Source: CAXYVC01 sp964292295 (lineage in GTDB: Bacteria; Acidobacteriota; Holophagae; Holophagales; Holophagaceae). Taken from it: a DNA stretch of 59,846 nt. Position 1 is the stretch's first letter. Every line of letters begins with the position of its first letter. Below the pieces are notes generated by a model. That model searched no databases and was not told where the DNA came from. It worked only from the letters and a program-made list of their open reading frames with translations. The position numbers and the translations under genes are program-made. Shown here in pieces: positions 42,679-50,165 of the stretch. The stretch is taken from NCBI GenBank assembly GCA_964292295.1, contig CAXYVC010000002.1, forward strand, positions 1 through 59,846. Reading direction: 5' to 3'.

Positions 42679-43881
42679 ATGCCTGCATATGTCTGGAAAG
42701 GCAAGAACCGGCTGGGCGAGATCCAGGAGGGAGTCCTCGTCGCGGACTCGAAGGACGGTGCCTCCGCGACCCTGAAGCGCAACGGGCTCCAGGTGCTCTC
42801 CATCCGGGCCCAGGCCTCCGGAAGCACGAAGTCCCTCGGCAAGGTGAAGGCCAAGGACATGGCCATCTTCACCCGCCAGTTCAGCGTGATGATCGACGCG
42901 GGCCTGCCCCTGGTGCAGTGCCTGGAGATCCTGGGCGCCCAGCAGCCGGACAAAGGCTTCCAGAAGATCATCAACTCCATCCGGCAGGACGTGGAGCAGG
43001 GCGCCACCCTCCAGGCGGCCATGTCCAAGCATCCCAAGGCATTCAACGACCTGTACGTGAACATGGTGGGCGCCGGCGAGACGGGCGGCATCCTGGACGT
43101 GATCCTCCAGCGCCTCTCGGGCTACATCGAGAAGGCGGCGAAGCTGGCCTCCAAGGTGAAGGGGGCCATGACCTACCCCATCGCCGTGATCTCCATCGCC
43201 GCCATCGTGGTGGCCGTGATCATGCTGAAGGTCATCCCGGTCTTCTCGCAGATGTACGAAGGCATGGGCAGCAGCCTGCCCTTCATGACCCAGGTGTGCA
43301 TCGGCATCAGCAACGTCCTGATCCACTATTTCTGGATCGTGGCGATCCTGGTGATCGTGGCCGTGGTGGGCATCCGCCAGTACTACCGCACCCAGGCGGG
43401 CCATCTGCAGATCGACGCCATCCTGCTCAAGGTCCCGGTCATCGGCGACATCCTGCGCAAGACCGCAGTGGCCCGCTTCTGCCGCACCCTGGGCACCCTC
43501 ACCAGCTCCGGCGTGCCCATCCTGGAGGGCATGGACATCACCGCCCGCACCAGCGGCAACATGGTGATCCAGAACGCCATCCTGAAGGCCAAGGAGGCGG
43601 TGGAGCAGGGCCGGAACATCGCCACCCCGCTGGCGGAGACCAAGGTCTTCCCGCCCATGGTGGTGCAGATGGTGGGCGTGGGCGAGGCCACGGGCGCCCT
43701 GGACGCCATGCTCAGCAAGGTGGCGGACTTCTACGAGGACGAGGTGGACAACGCCGTGGCGGGCCTCACCTCCCTCATGGAGCCCCTGATCATCGCCTTC
43801 CTGGGCGGCATCATCGGCTTCATCGTGGTGGCCATGTATCTGCCGATCTTCAACATGGCCAACGTCATGGGCAAGGACTGA
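42679..43881 (+). CDS. pilC: Type IV pilus inner-membrane platform protein PilC
   Basis: A 400-residue GspF-family protein with two repeated T2SSF domains (about 65-190 and 270-395). Three hydrophobic segments (near 168-195, 217-240 and 370-395) match the family topology. It begins MPAYVWKGKNRLGEIQEG, like other PilC proteins. It anchors the PilB/PilT motors and passes pilins into the growing filament. It is the last gene of pilBTC; major pilin, peptidase PilD and the pilMNOPQ genes are not in the window. Confidence 0.95.
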   Translation: MPAYVWKGKNRLGEIQEGVLVADSKDGASATLKRNGLQVLSIRAQASGSTKSLGKVKAKDMAIFTRQFSVMIDAGLPLVQCLEILGAQQPDKGFQKIINSIRQDVEQGATLQAAMSKHPKAFNDLYVNMVGAGETGGILDVILQRLSGYIEKAAKLASKVKGAMTYPIAVISIAAIVVAVIMLKVIPVFSQMYEGMGSSLPFMTQVCIGISNVLIHYFWIVAILVIVAVVGIRQYYRTQAGHLQIDAILLKVPVIGDILRKTAVARFCRTLGTLTSSGVPILEGMDITARTSGNMVIQNAILKAKEAVEQGRNIATPLAETKVFPPMVVQMVGVGEATGALDAMLSKVADFYEDEVDNAVAGLTSLMEPLIIAFLGGIIGFIVVAMYLPIFNMANVMGKD

Positions 43882-43903
43882 GCCCTGCCGGAAGGCATGC
43901 GGA

Positions 43904-43935
43904 GGGCCCCGGGCAACCGGGGCCCTTCCCTTCTA
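43904..43935. terminator. Terminator between pilC and the M28 peptidase gene
   Basis: A perfect 9-bp stem GGGCCCCGG-GCAA-CCGGGGCCC followed by TTCCCTTCT lies 22 bases after the pilC stop. The tail overlaps the end of the convergent peptidase gene. Confidence 0.85.
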
Positions 43936-45441
43936 CCGGGCCTGTGCCGCCAGCTCCTGGCCCAGCTCGAACACGAAGCGCACCTGCTGGAGCATGCCCT
44001 CCAGGTCCCAGGCGGGGTCGTAGCGGTCCGAGGGCTGGTGGTAGTGGCGGGCCAGGAAGGCGGCGGCCCGGGACTGGGAGGCGGCGGGATCCTTCCGGTA
44101 GCGCCAGCCGCCGTCCAGGCTGAAGCCCGGGGAGAAGGCGGGGATGCCGGCCCTGGCGAAGGCGAAGTGGTCCGCGCGGAAGAAGAGCCCGCCCCTGTCC
44201 GGACGGGGCGGCGCGGCCTCCAGCCCCAGGCGGCGGGCCACGGCGAGGGCGGGGGCGCGGAGGCCCCCCTCCTCGCTGCCCGCCAGGCCGATGTCCTCGG
44301 TGGCACCGAAGGCGTTGAGGCTCTCCAGGTTCAGCACGGCACGGGTCTTGCCCAGGGGCCAGCGGGGCGCCTCCAGCCAGGCGTAGGCCCCCAGCAGGCC
44401 GTGTTCCTCGCCGGTGGTGAAAAGGAAGACCTGGCTGCGCTGCGCGGGGCGGTGGCGCGCGGCCTCGGCGATGGCCAGCACGCCGGCGCAGCCGCTGGCG
44501 TTGTCCACCGCGCCGTTGTAGAAGCGCCCCGGGTGTTCGGGATCGGCCCCGAAGTGGTCCCAGTGGGCCATGTAGAAGACCGCCTCCTCCCGGAGCGCCG
44601 GGTCCGTCCCTGGCAGCACCGCCGCCACGTTGTGCTCCGTGAGCCGCCGCAGCGTGCTCGCCAGGGAGGCCTTCAGGCGGAGCCCCGTCTCCACGGGGCG
44701 GAAGGCCGGCCCGTCCGCCGCGGTCGCAAGGGTCGCCAGGTCCAGGCCCGCCCGGGCGAAGAGGCGGCGCGCAGCCTCCTCCGACAGCCAGCCCTGGAGC
44801 TGCGCGGGAGAGGCCTGCGCCCGGGCGAGCTGGAAGCGCTCCTTGCGCCAGCCCTCCCGCACCACGGGCCAGCCGTAGCCCGCGCGGCCGTCCTGGTGCA
44901 CGAGCAGGATGCCCGCGGCCCCGCGGCGCTGCGCCTCCTCGAACTTGGCCGTCCAGCGGGCGAGGTAGCGCTCCTGCCAGGGGGACGCCTCGTGGACGCC
45001 CGGGAGCGGCCCCACCAGGGCCACGAGCACCTTGCCTTTCGGGTCGAGGCCACGGAAGTCCACGTCCCGCACGCCGTGCCCCACGAAGACGAGGGGGGCG
45101 TCCACCTCCAGGCGCGGCGCTGGGGCGGAGGGACCGACGACCACGTCCGCACCCAGGACCAGGGCCTGGGCACCCACCTCCACCCGGCAACCGGAAAAGG
45201 GCGTGAGGATGCCGTCCAGCAGCACGGGCTGCAGGTAGCCGCCGGGCAGAGGCTGGAGCCCCAGGGCCTCCAGCTGGGCGGCAAGGTAGCGCACCGCCAG
45301 GGCGCCGCCCCGCTGCCCCATGCCCCGGCCCTCGAGAAGATCGTCCGCGAGGAAGGCCAGGTGGGCGCGCAGGGGCGCCTCCCGGGGCACCTGCGCCCCC
45401 AGGAGGGCGGGAAGGGCGAGCAGGCAGGCGCGGCGTTTCAT
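43933..45441 (-). CDS. M28 family zinc aminopeptidase, exported
   Basis: A 502-residue exported peptidase. Signal peptide MKRRACLLALPALLGAQ is followed by a protease-associated insert (about 95-240) within the M28 fold. The dinuclear zinc ligands are visible: the His in AHWDHFG, Asp in AVDNASGCAG, the catalytic GEEHG, and a late HQPSD histidine. It should release N-terminal amino acids from peptides in the periplasm or outside. Its ATG overlaps the rsmB stop (ATGA). Confidence 0.92.
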   Translation of the reverse strand: MKRRACLLALPALLGAQVPREAPLRAHLAFLADDLLEGRGMGQRGGALAVRYLAAQLEALGLQPLPGGYLQPVLLDGILTPFSGCRVEVGAQALVLGADVVVGPSAPAPRLEVDAPLVFVGHGVRDVDFRGLDPKGKVLVALVGPLPGVHEASPWQERYLARWTAKFEEAQRRGAAGILLVHQDGRAGYGWPVVREGWRKERFQLARAQASPAQLQGWLSEEAARRLFARAGLDLATLATAADGPAFRPVETGLRLKASLASTLRRLTEHNVAAVLPGTDPALREEAVFYMAHWDHFGADPEHPGRFYNGAVDNASGCAGVLAIAEAARHRPAQRSQVFLFTTGEEHGLLGAYAWLEAPRWPLGKTRAVLNLESLNAFGATEDIGLAGSEEGGLRAPALAVARRLGLEAAPPRPDRGGLFFRADHFAFARAGIPAFSPGFSLDGGWRYRKDPAASQSRAAAFLARHYHQPSDRYDPAWDLEGMLQQVRFVFELGQELAAQAR

Positions 45442-46733
45442 GCGGAGGTCTCCGGGGCGCGGGTCAGGGCGAAGGCCTGGAAGCCCTCGCCGGGCCAGGC
45501 CAGGGGATCGGGCCGGAACACGGGGCTGGGCGAAGCCCCCAGGCCGAAGGCCGAAGGCCAGGTCGGCACCGGGCGCAGCTCCGGATGGGCGGCCAGGAGC
45601 GCACCGCGGTGGGCCTCGCCCTCCTCCGGCAGCCAGGAGCAGACGGCGTACACCAGCAGGCCGCCCGGGGCGAGGCGGGCCACGGCGGCCTCCAGCAGCC
45701 CCCGCTGGATGGAGGCCAAGCGCTCCAGGTCCAGTCCGTCCCCGATCCAGGTCAGCTCCGGGTGCTTCTGCAGGGTTCCGGAACCCGAGCAGGGGGCGTC
45801 CAGCAGGATCAGGTCGAAGGGGCGGCCGCCCTGTCGCAGCCAGGCAGCCGCCTCCTCCTGCACGACGTGGGCCCGCACGCCACGCTGGCGCAGGTTCTCC
45901 TCCAGGCGCTTCGCCCGGGCCACATGGGCCTCCAGGGCGAAGAGCTCCGCCTCGGGCCAGCGCCGGGCGAGCGCCGCGGTCTTGCCGCCGGGGGCCGCGC
46001 AGGCGTCCAGGATGCGCCGGGGCCGCGCCTCCCAGGCGAAGGCCATGAGGGCCTGGCTGCTCAGGTCCTGCACCATGCCCGCACCCTGGACCAGCCAGGC
46101 GCGGGGGAAGGAGGCCCCCGCCGCCAGGCGCAGGGCCCCGGGCTGGAGGGGGTGGGGCTCCAGGCCCTCCGGCAGGGGGCCGGGCTTCAGGGCGCGGTAG
46201 CTCGCCTCGGGGGGCTGCTGGAGGCGGGCCCAGAGCTGCTCCAGGGCTGCCTCCTGGCCCCGGGGTGCCAGGGCCGCGCGCAGGACTGCCTCGGCGAAGG
46301 GCGTGCGGTCCAGGGCGGCGGGGAGGGCCTCCAGTTCGCGCCGGAGCCCCTCCCGGTCTGCGGAGGCGCGGCGCAGCAGGGCGTTCACGAGCCCGCGGTG
46401 GGGCGGAAAGCCCAGGTGACGATCCGCCACGAGCTCCACGGATTCGTTCACTGCGGCGTGGGTACTGACGCCCTCCAGCCAGGCCAGCTGGGCCAGGCCG
46501 CAGGCCAGGGCCACGCGGCTGCCCAGGGGGAGGCCACGCCCCGGGTCCTTCAGGCGACCTTCGGCCCAGGCCTGGAGGCGGCCCCAGCGCCGGAGGGCGA
46601 GGCCCAGGAGCGCCTGGGCGAGGCCCGCGTCCTCCGGGGTGAGGCCCGCATCCCAGTCCTCCCGCACCCGCCGGCCCTCCCCCAGGACGGCGTGGAGGGC
46701 GCGGGCGGCGGCGAGGCGGGACGGCGTGGACAT
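45438..46733 (-). CDS. rsmB: 16S rRNA (cytosine-C5) methyltransferase RsmB/Sun family
   Basis: A 431-residue enzyme with an N-terminal NusB-like RNA-binding domain (about 1-130; THAAVNESVELV) and an SAM methyltransferase domain from about 230 (RRILDACAAPGGKTAALA). The two catalytic cysteines are in LLDAPCSGSGTL and VYAVCSW. RsmB methylates C967 of E. coli 16S rRNA. The start at 46733 (MSTPSRLAAARAL) is family-like; the longer frame covers the hslO promoter. It forms an operon with the M28 peptidase. Confidence 0.93.
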   Translation of the reverse strand: MSTPSRLAAARALHAVLGEGRRVREDWDAGLTPEDAGLAQALLGLALRRWGRLQAWAEGRLKDPGRGLPLGSRVALACGLAQLAWLEGVSTHAAVNESVELVADRHLGFPPHRGLVNALLRRASADREGLRRELEALPAALDRTPFAEAVLRAALAPRGQEAALEQLWARLQQPPEASYRALKPGPLPEGLEPHPLQPGALRLAAGASFPRAWLVQGAGMVQDLSSQALMAFAWEARPRRILDACAAPGGKTAALARRWPEAELFALEAHVARAKRLEENLRQRGVRAHVVQEEAAAWLRQGGRPFDLILLDAPCSGSGTLQKHPELTWIGDGLDLERLASIQRGLLEAAVARLAPGGLLVYAVCSWLPEEGEAHRGALLAAHPELRPVPTWPSAFGLGASPSPVFRPDPLAWPGEGFQAFALTRAPETSA

Positions 46734-46783
46734 GCTGTCGAGCTTGGCAGAGGGGAAGGCGGGAAGGGAACGGCGCACCCCGC

Positions 46784-46789
46784 TAGAAT
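46784..46789 (+). promoter_or_regulatory. Candidate -10 of the hslO operon
   Basis: TAGAAT ends only eight bases before the hslO ATG at 46798. If used, transcription would start within about two bases of the ATG, giving a leaderless mRNA. No clear -35 is present. Confidence 0.4.
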
Positions 46790-46797
46790 GGACGGCT

Positions 46798-47634
46798 ATG
46801 CCGGAATCCGCCCCCGTCACCCGGGTCCTCCGGGCCCTGAGCTCCGATCACCACATCCGCCTCTCCGCCCTGGACGCCACGCCGCTCTGGGACGGCGTGC
46901 GCCGCGGCCATCCCCGCCTGGAGGCCGAGGCCTGCGCCTGCCTGACCCAGCTCCTGGCCGCGGCCCTGCTGCTGCAGTCCCGCACCTTCTTCTCCGAGCG
47001 CCTGCAGATGCTGGTGAAGGGCGCGGGACGGGCCAAGGCCGTGGTGGCCGACGCCTGGCCCGAGGGGGACATCCGGGGCGTGCTGGACCTGGCCGAGGGC
47101 CGGGAGGGGGACTGGCTCGCGGCGCCGGGCCTGCTCCAGGTGATGCGCTCCAATCCGGCCGGGCAGCCCTACATCGGCACCCTGGAGCTGGTGGAGGGCT
47201 CCCTGGAGCGCCAGGTGGAGGCCTACCTCCAGCAGTCGGAGCAGGTGCAGGCCAGCTGCACCCTGTGGTGCGACCCCGCCACGGGCGAGGCCGGCGGCCT
47301 GCTGGTGGAGCCCCTGCCGGGCTGCCCGCCCGAGCGCCTCCAAGCCCTGGTGGACGCCCTGGAAGGCCTGGAGGTGGTGCCCCTCTGGGAGCGGGACGCG
47401 CCCTTCCTGGCGCGCTGGGTGAACGGCGGCGACGGCGCGGAGATCCTCGCCTCCACGGAGATGCACTACCGCTGCCGCTGCAGCAAGGCCTCGCTCCTGG
47501 AAACCCTGGCCGCCTTCCCACCCGAGCGCGTGTCCGAGCTCTTCCGGGACCGGGACGCGGTGGAGGTCCAGTGCGACTACTGCGACGCCCGCTACCGCAT
47601 CGCTCGGGAGGAGCTGGGGGTGGCCCATGCCTGA
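46798..47634 (+). CDS. hslO: Redox-regulated chaperone Hsp33
   Basis: A 278-residue Hsp33. Under oxidation its C-terminal zinc centre unfolds and turns on holdase activity. The four cysteines are in place, CRC in HYRCRCSKAS and CDYC near the end (Cx-C ... CxxC), and the N-terminal dimer domain has RLQMLVKGAGRA and NPAGQPYIGTLEL. The ATG at 46798 gives the family N-terminus; no ribosome-binding site is visible, consistent with a leaderless start. It begins a five-gene plus-strand operon. Confidence 0.95.
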   Translation: MPESAPVTRVLRALSSDHHIRLSALDATPLWDGVRRGHPRLEAEACACLTQLLAAALLLQSRTFFSERLQMLVKGAGRAKAVVADAWPEGDIRGVLDLAEGREGDWLAAPGLLQVMRSNPAGQPYIGTLELVEGSLERQVEAYLQQSEQVQASCTLWCDPATGEAGGLLVEPLPGCPPERLQALVDALEGLEVVPLWERDAPFLARWVNGGDGAEILASTEMHYRCRCSKASLLETLAAFPPERVSELFRDRDAVEVQCDYCDARYRIAREELGVAHA

Positions 47635-48331
47635 GTTCCCCATCGCCCACCGGGGCCGGCCCCTGGGCGGTCCCTTCCGCCAGTGGGTGCACTTCCGCCT
47701 GGTGCCCTTCGTGGTGGCGATGGTGGCGCACCTGCTGTGCCTGAGCCTGCGCAGGCGCTACGAGGGGGATGCGCCCGTGCGGGCCATGGCCGCGGAGGAC
47801 ACCCGCTTCGTGCTGGCCTTCTGGCACCGCCGCCTCGTGATGATGCCCCTGGCCTACCCCTTCCGGCGCCGGAACGCGGCGGGAGAGCGGCGTGGCGTGG
47901 CCATCCTCTCCAGCGACAGCAAGGACGGCGAGCGCAGCGCGGCCACCTGGCGCTGGTTCGGCATCCACGCCGTGCGCGGCACCGCCAGCCACGGCGGGGC
48001 CCAAGCCCTGGTGCGCATGATCCAGGCGGTGAAGCAGGGCTGGGACCTGGGCATCACCGTGGACGGCCCCCGGGGACCGCGCCAGCGGGCCAAGGCCGGC
48101 GTGCTGGCGGTCTCCCGCAAGACCGGTGCCTGGCTGGTGCCCGTGTGCGTCTCCTACAGCCGGGCCTGGACCCTGAAGACCTGGGACGCCATGCTCGTGC
48201 CCAAGCCCTTCAGCACCGTCACGGTGCGGTACGGGGAGCCCTTCCGCCTGGCGGAGCGGGAGGACGAGGAAGCCGCCCGCCTGCGGCTGGAGCAGGCCCT
48301 GAACGGACTGGAGCAGCTGGATGGCAAGTGA
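47627..48331 (+). CDS. DUF374 family lysophospholipid acyltransferase-like protein
   Basis: A 234-residue protein of the DUF374/LPLAT superfamily. Recognisable parts are an N-terminal hydrophobic segment (VPFVVAMVAHLLCLSL), the acyltransferase-like FWHRRLVMMPLAY segment in the position of the HxxxxD motif, SSDSKDGE and the characteristic ITVDGPRGPR. The exact acceptor is unknown; lipid A or phospholipid modification is possible. The ATG overlaps hslO by eight bases. Confidence 0.88.
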   Translation: MPEFPIAHRGRPLGGPFRQWVHFRLVPFVVAMVAHLLCLSLRRRYEGDAPVRAMAAEDTRFVLAFWHRRLVMMPLAYPFRRRNAAGERRGVAILSSDSKDGERSAATWRWFGIHAVRGTASHGGAQALVRMIQAVKQGWDLGITVDGPRGPRQRAKAGVLAVSRKTGAWLVPVCVSYSRAWTLKTWDAMLVPKPFSTVTVRYGEPFRLAEREDEEAARLRLEQALNGLEQLDGK

Positions 48332-49022
48332 CCTTGCGGTGGTCTCCCTGTCGGGGGGCCTGGATTCCTGCGTGGCCGCGGCCATCGCCAGGGCGGAGGG
48401 GCGCGAGCTGGCCCTGTTGCACGCCGACTACGGCCAGCTCACGGAGGCCCGGGAGCGGCGCGCCTTCGAGGCCATCGCCGACCACTACGGCGTGCCCGGG
48501 GATCGGCGCCTCGTGATCAGCTTCGAGAACCTGCGGCGGATCGGGGGATCGGCCCTGACGGACCCCTCCATCCCTTTGCCCGAGGGCGCGCTCCACCGCA
48601 GCGGCGTGCCCGTGAGCTACGTTCCCTTCCGCAACGCCCACCTCCTGGCCACCGCCGTGAGCTGGGCGGAGGTCCTGAAAGCCCGCCACATCTACGTGGG
48701 CTTCGTGGAGGAGGACAGCAGCGGATACCCCGACTGCCGCGAGGCTTTCCTGCAGAGCTTCGAGCGGACCGCCAACCTGGGCACCAGGCCCGACACGCAG
48801 CTCGCGCTGCACGCGCCGCTGATCCACCTCACGAAGGCCCAGATCGTGGCGAAGGGGCTGGAACTGGGCGCGCCCCTGCACCTCTCCTGGTCCTGCTACC
48901 AGGGCGAGGCGGAGGCCTGCGGCCGCTGCGATTCCTGCCTGCTCCGCCTGCGGGGCTTCCGGGACGCGGGCCACCCCGATCCCATCCCCTACTCCTTCAT
49001 CCCCGACGCCCTGCGCGCCTGA
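48321..49022 (+). CDS. queC: 7-cyano-7-deazaguanine synthase QueC
   Basis: A 233-residue ATP-dependent ligase converting CDG to preQ0 in queuosine synthesis. The PP-loop SGGLDS is at 10-15 and the zinc-binding cysteines are in SCYQGEAEACGRCDSC near 193-208. The length is normal. It overlaps the DUF374 gene by 11 bases and is followed by queF 13 bases on. QueD and QueE are not in the window. Confidence 0.96.
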   Translation: MASDLAVVSLSGGLDSCVAAAIARAEGRELALLHADYGQLTEARERRAFEAIADHYGVPGDRRLVISFENLRRIGGSALTDPSIPLPEGALHRSGVPVSYVPFRNAHLLATAVSWAEVLKARHIYVGFVEEDSSGYPDCREAFLQSFERTANLGTRPDTQLALHAPLIHLTKAQIVAKGLELGAPLHLSWSCYQGEAEACGRCDSCLLRLRGFRDAGHPDPIPYSFIPDALRA

Positions 49023-49035
49023 CCCGAGGACCCCC

Positions 49036-49446
49036 GTGCCCCCGAAGAAGCCCCTGGAACCCACCCTGAAGACCCTGCCGAAGCGGAAGGTCACCGAGCC
49101 CAGCAAGCAGCTGGAGACCTTCGCCAGCCCGCGGCCGGGACGCCCCTTCGAGATCGTGTTCGAGACCGAGGAGTTCACCTGCCTCTGCCCCATGACGGGC
49201 CAGCCGGACTTCGCGCACCTCCGCATCCGCTACCAGCCGGACCAGCTCTGCGTGGAGTCCAAGTCGCTCAAGCTCTACCTCTGGAGCTACCGCAACGAGG
49301 GCGCCTTCCACGAAGCGGTCACGAACCGCATCCTGGACGACCTCGTGGCCGCGGTGCAGCCCTTCTGGATGCAGGTGGAGGGCGACTTCCTGATCCGCGG
49401 CGGCATCCGCACGGTGGTGAAGGCCGAGCACGGGGCGCGCCGTTGA
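49036..49446 (+). CDS. queF: NADPH-dependent preQ0 reductase QueF (type I)
   Basis: A 136-residue single-domain QueF that reduces the preQ0 nitrile to preQ1. The nucleophilic cysteine is C51 in CLCPMTGQPDFA, the acid D58 follows, and the NADPH motif ESKSLKLYLWSYRNEGAFHE is near 75-94. The size matches the short, Bacillus-like form. The GTG start has a GAGGA site. It overlaps folK. Confidence 0.96.
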   Translation: MPPKKPLEPTLKTLPKRKVTEPSKQLETFASPRPGRPFEIVFETEEFTCLCPMTGQPDFAHLRIRYQPDQLCVESKSLKLYLWSYRNEGAFHEAVTNRILDDLVAAVQPFWMQVEGDFLIRGGIRTVVKAEHGARR

Positions 49447-49898
49447 TCGCCCTGGTGGCCCTGGGCTCCAACCTCGGGGACCGCGCCGCCCACCTCGCGG
49501 CGGGCCTCGCGGCCCTGCGGGAACTGGGCGCCGTGACGCCCTCGCCCCTGGTGCTGGAGACGCCCGACGAGGCGGGTCTCGGCCCCGACTACCTCAACAC
49601 CGTGGCGGAACTGGACACCCCGGAGGAGGACGTGCGCGGGCTGCTGGAGGCGCTGCTGCGCCTGGAGCTGCGCCTCGGGCGCGACCGCGCCCGAGGCCGC
49701 AACGCCCCGCGCACCCTGGACCTGGACCTGGTCGCCGTGCGAGGCGTCCGCGGGGCCTGGGCCTGGCCCGCGCCCGCGGACCTGCGCGTGCTCGGAAGCG
49801 CCCTGACCCTGGAGCTGCCCCACCCCCGGGCCGCCGAACGGGCCTTCGTGCGCCGCCCGGCGGAGGCCCTCGAAGGTGCACCCTGGGCGCTGGCGTGA
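49443..49898 (+). CDS. folK: 6-hydroxymethyl-7,8-dihydropterin pyrophosphokinase FolK
   Basis: A 151-residue folate-pathway kinase. Family signatures are ALGSNLGDR near 6-14 and the Mg2+/ATP motif GRNAPRTLDLDLVAV near 87-101. It starts at a TTG that overlaps the queF stop (TTGA), which fixes the start through coupling. Queuosine and folate both begin from GTP, so the grouping makes metabolic sense. It closes the hslO operon. Confidence 0.93.
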   Translation: MIALVALGSNLGDRAAHLAAGLAALRELGAVTPSPLVLETPDEAGLGPDYLNTVAELDTPEEDVRGLLEALLRLELRLGRDRARGRNAPRTLDLDLVAVRGVRGAWAWPAPADLRVLGSALTLELPHPRAAERAFVRRPAEALEGAPWALA

Positions 49899-49916
49899 CG
49901 GGGGCGTGAAGGCCGG

Positions 49917-49946
49917 GTGACGGCGGGACCGCGCCTGTTCTATACT
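49917..49946 (+). promoter_or_regulatory. Candidate sigma-70 promoter of the acyltransferase-aminotransferase gene
   Basis: GTGACG (49917-49922) and TATACT (49941-49946) are spaced by 18 bases. Transcription would begin near 49953, about 15 bases before the leader ORF and 210 bases before the main gene. Confidence 0.5.
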
Positions 49947-49967
49947 TGGCCGTTCCCCCTCCCGCCT

Positions 49968-50165
49968 ATGCCTCTCTTCGCCCCGCCCGTCGCCAATCTC
50001 CTGGAGCACAGCTCCGCAGGCCTGCTGCCCGTCCAGGTGCGGGCCGAACGGAGCCTGCGCCCCATCGGAGGGTTCTGGATCGCGGGGCTCATCGTCCCGC
50101 TTCTGCTGGGACACCGCGGGGGCGGCCTGCTCGCCACCCGCCCAACGCTCGAGGTGAAACCGTGA
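49968..50165 (+). CDS. Possible 65-residue leader ORF
   Basis: It begins at an ATG about 15 bases after the predicted transcription start and its TGA shares one base with the next gene's ATG (TGATG). The product has a hydrophobic stretch, FWIAGLIVPLLLG. There is no clear ribosome-binding site and no recognised family. The coupling geometry is the main support; it might regulate the downstream gene or be chance. Confidence 0.35.
   Translation: MPLFAPPVANLLEHSSAGLLPVQVRAERSLRPIGGFWIAGLIVPLLLGHRGGGLLATRPTLEVKP

Noticed and set aside
49443..49446. A later ATG start for folK
   Set aside because: The TTG overlapping the queF stop gives the conserved ALGSNLGD N-terminus; no ATG exists before that motif.
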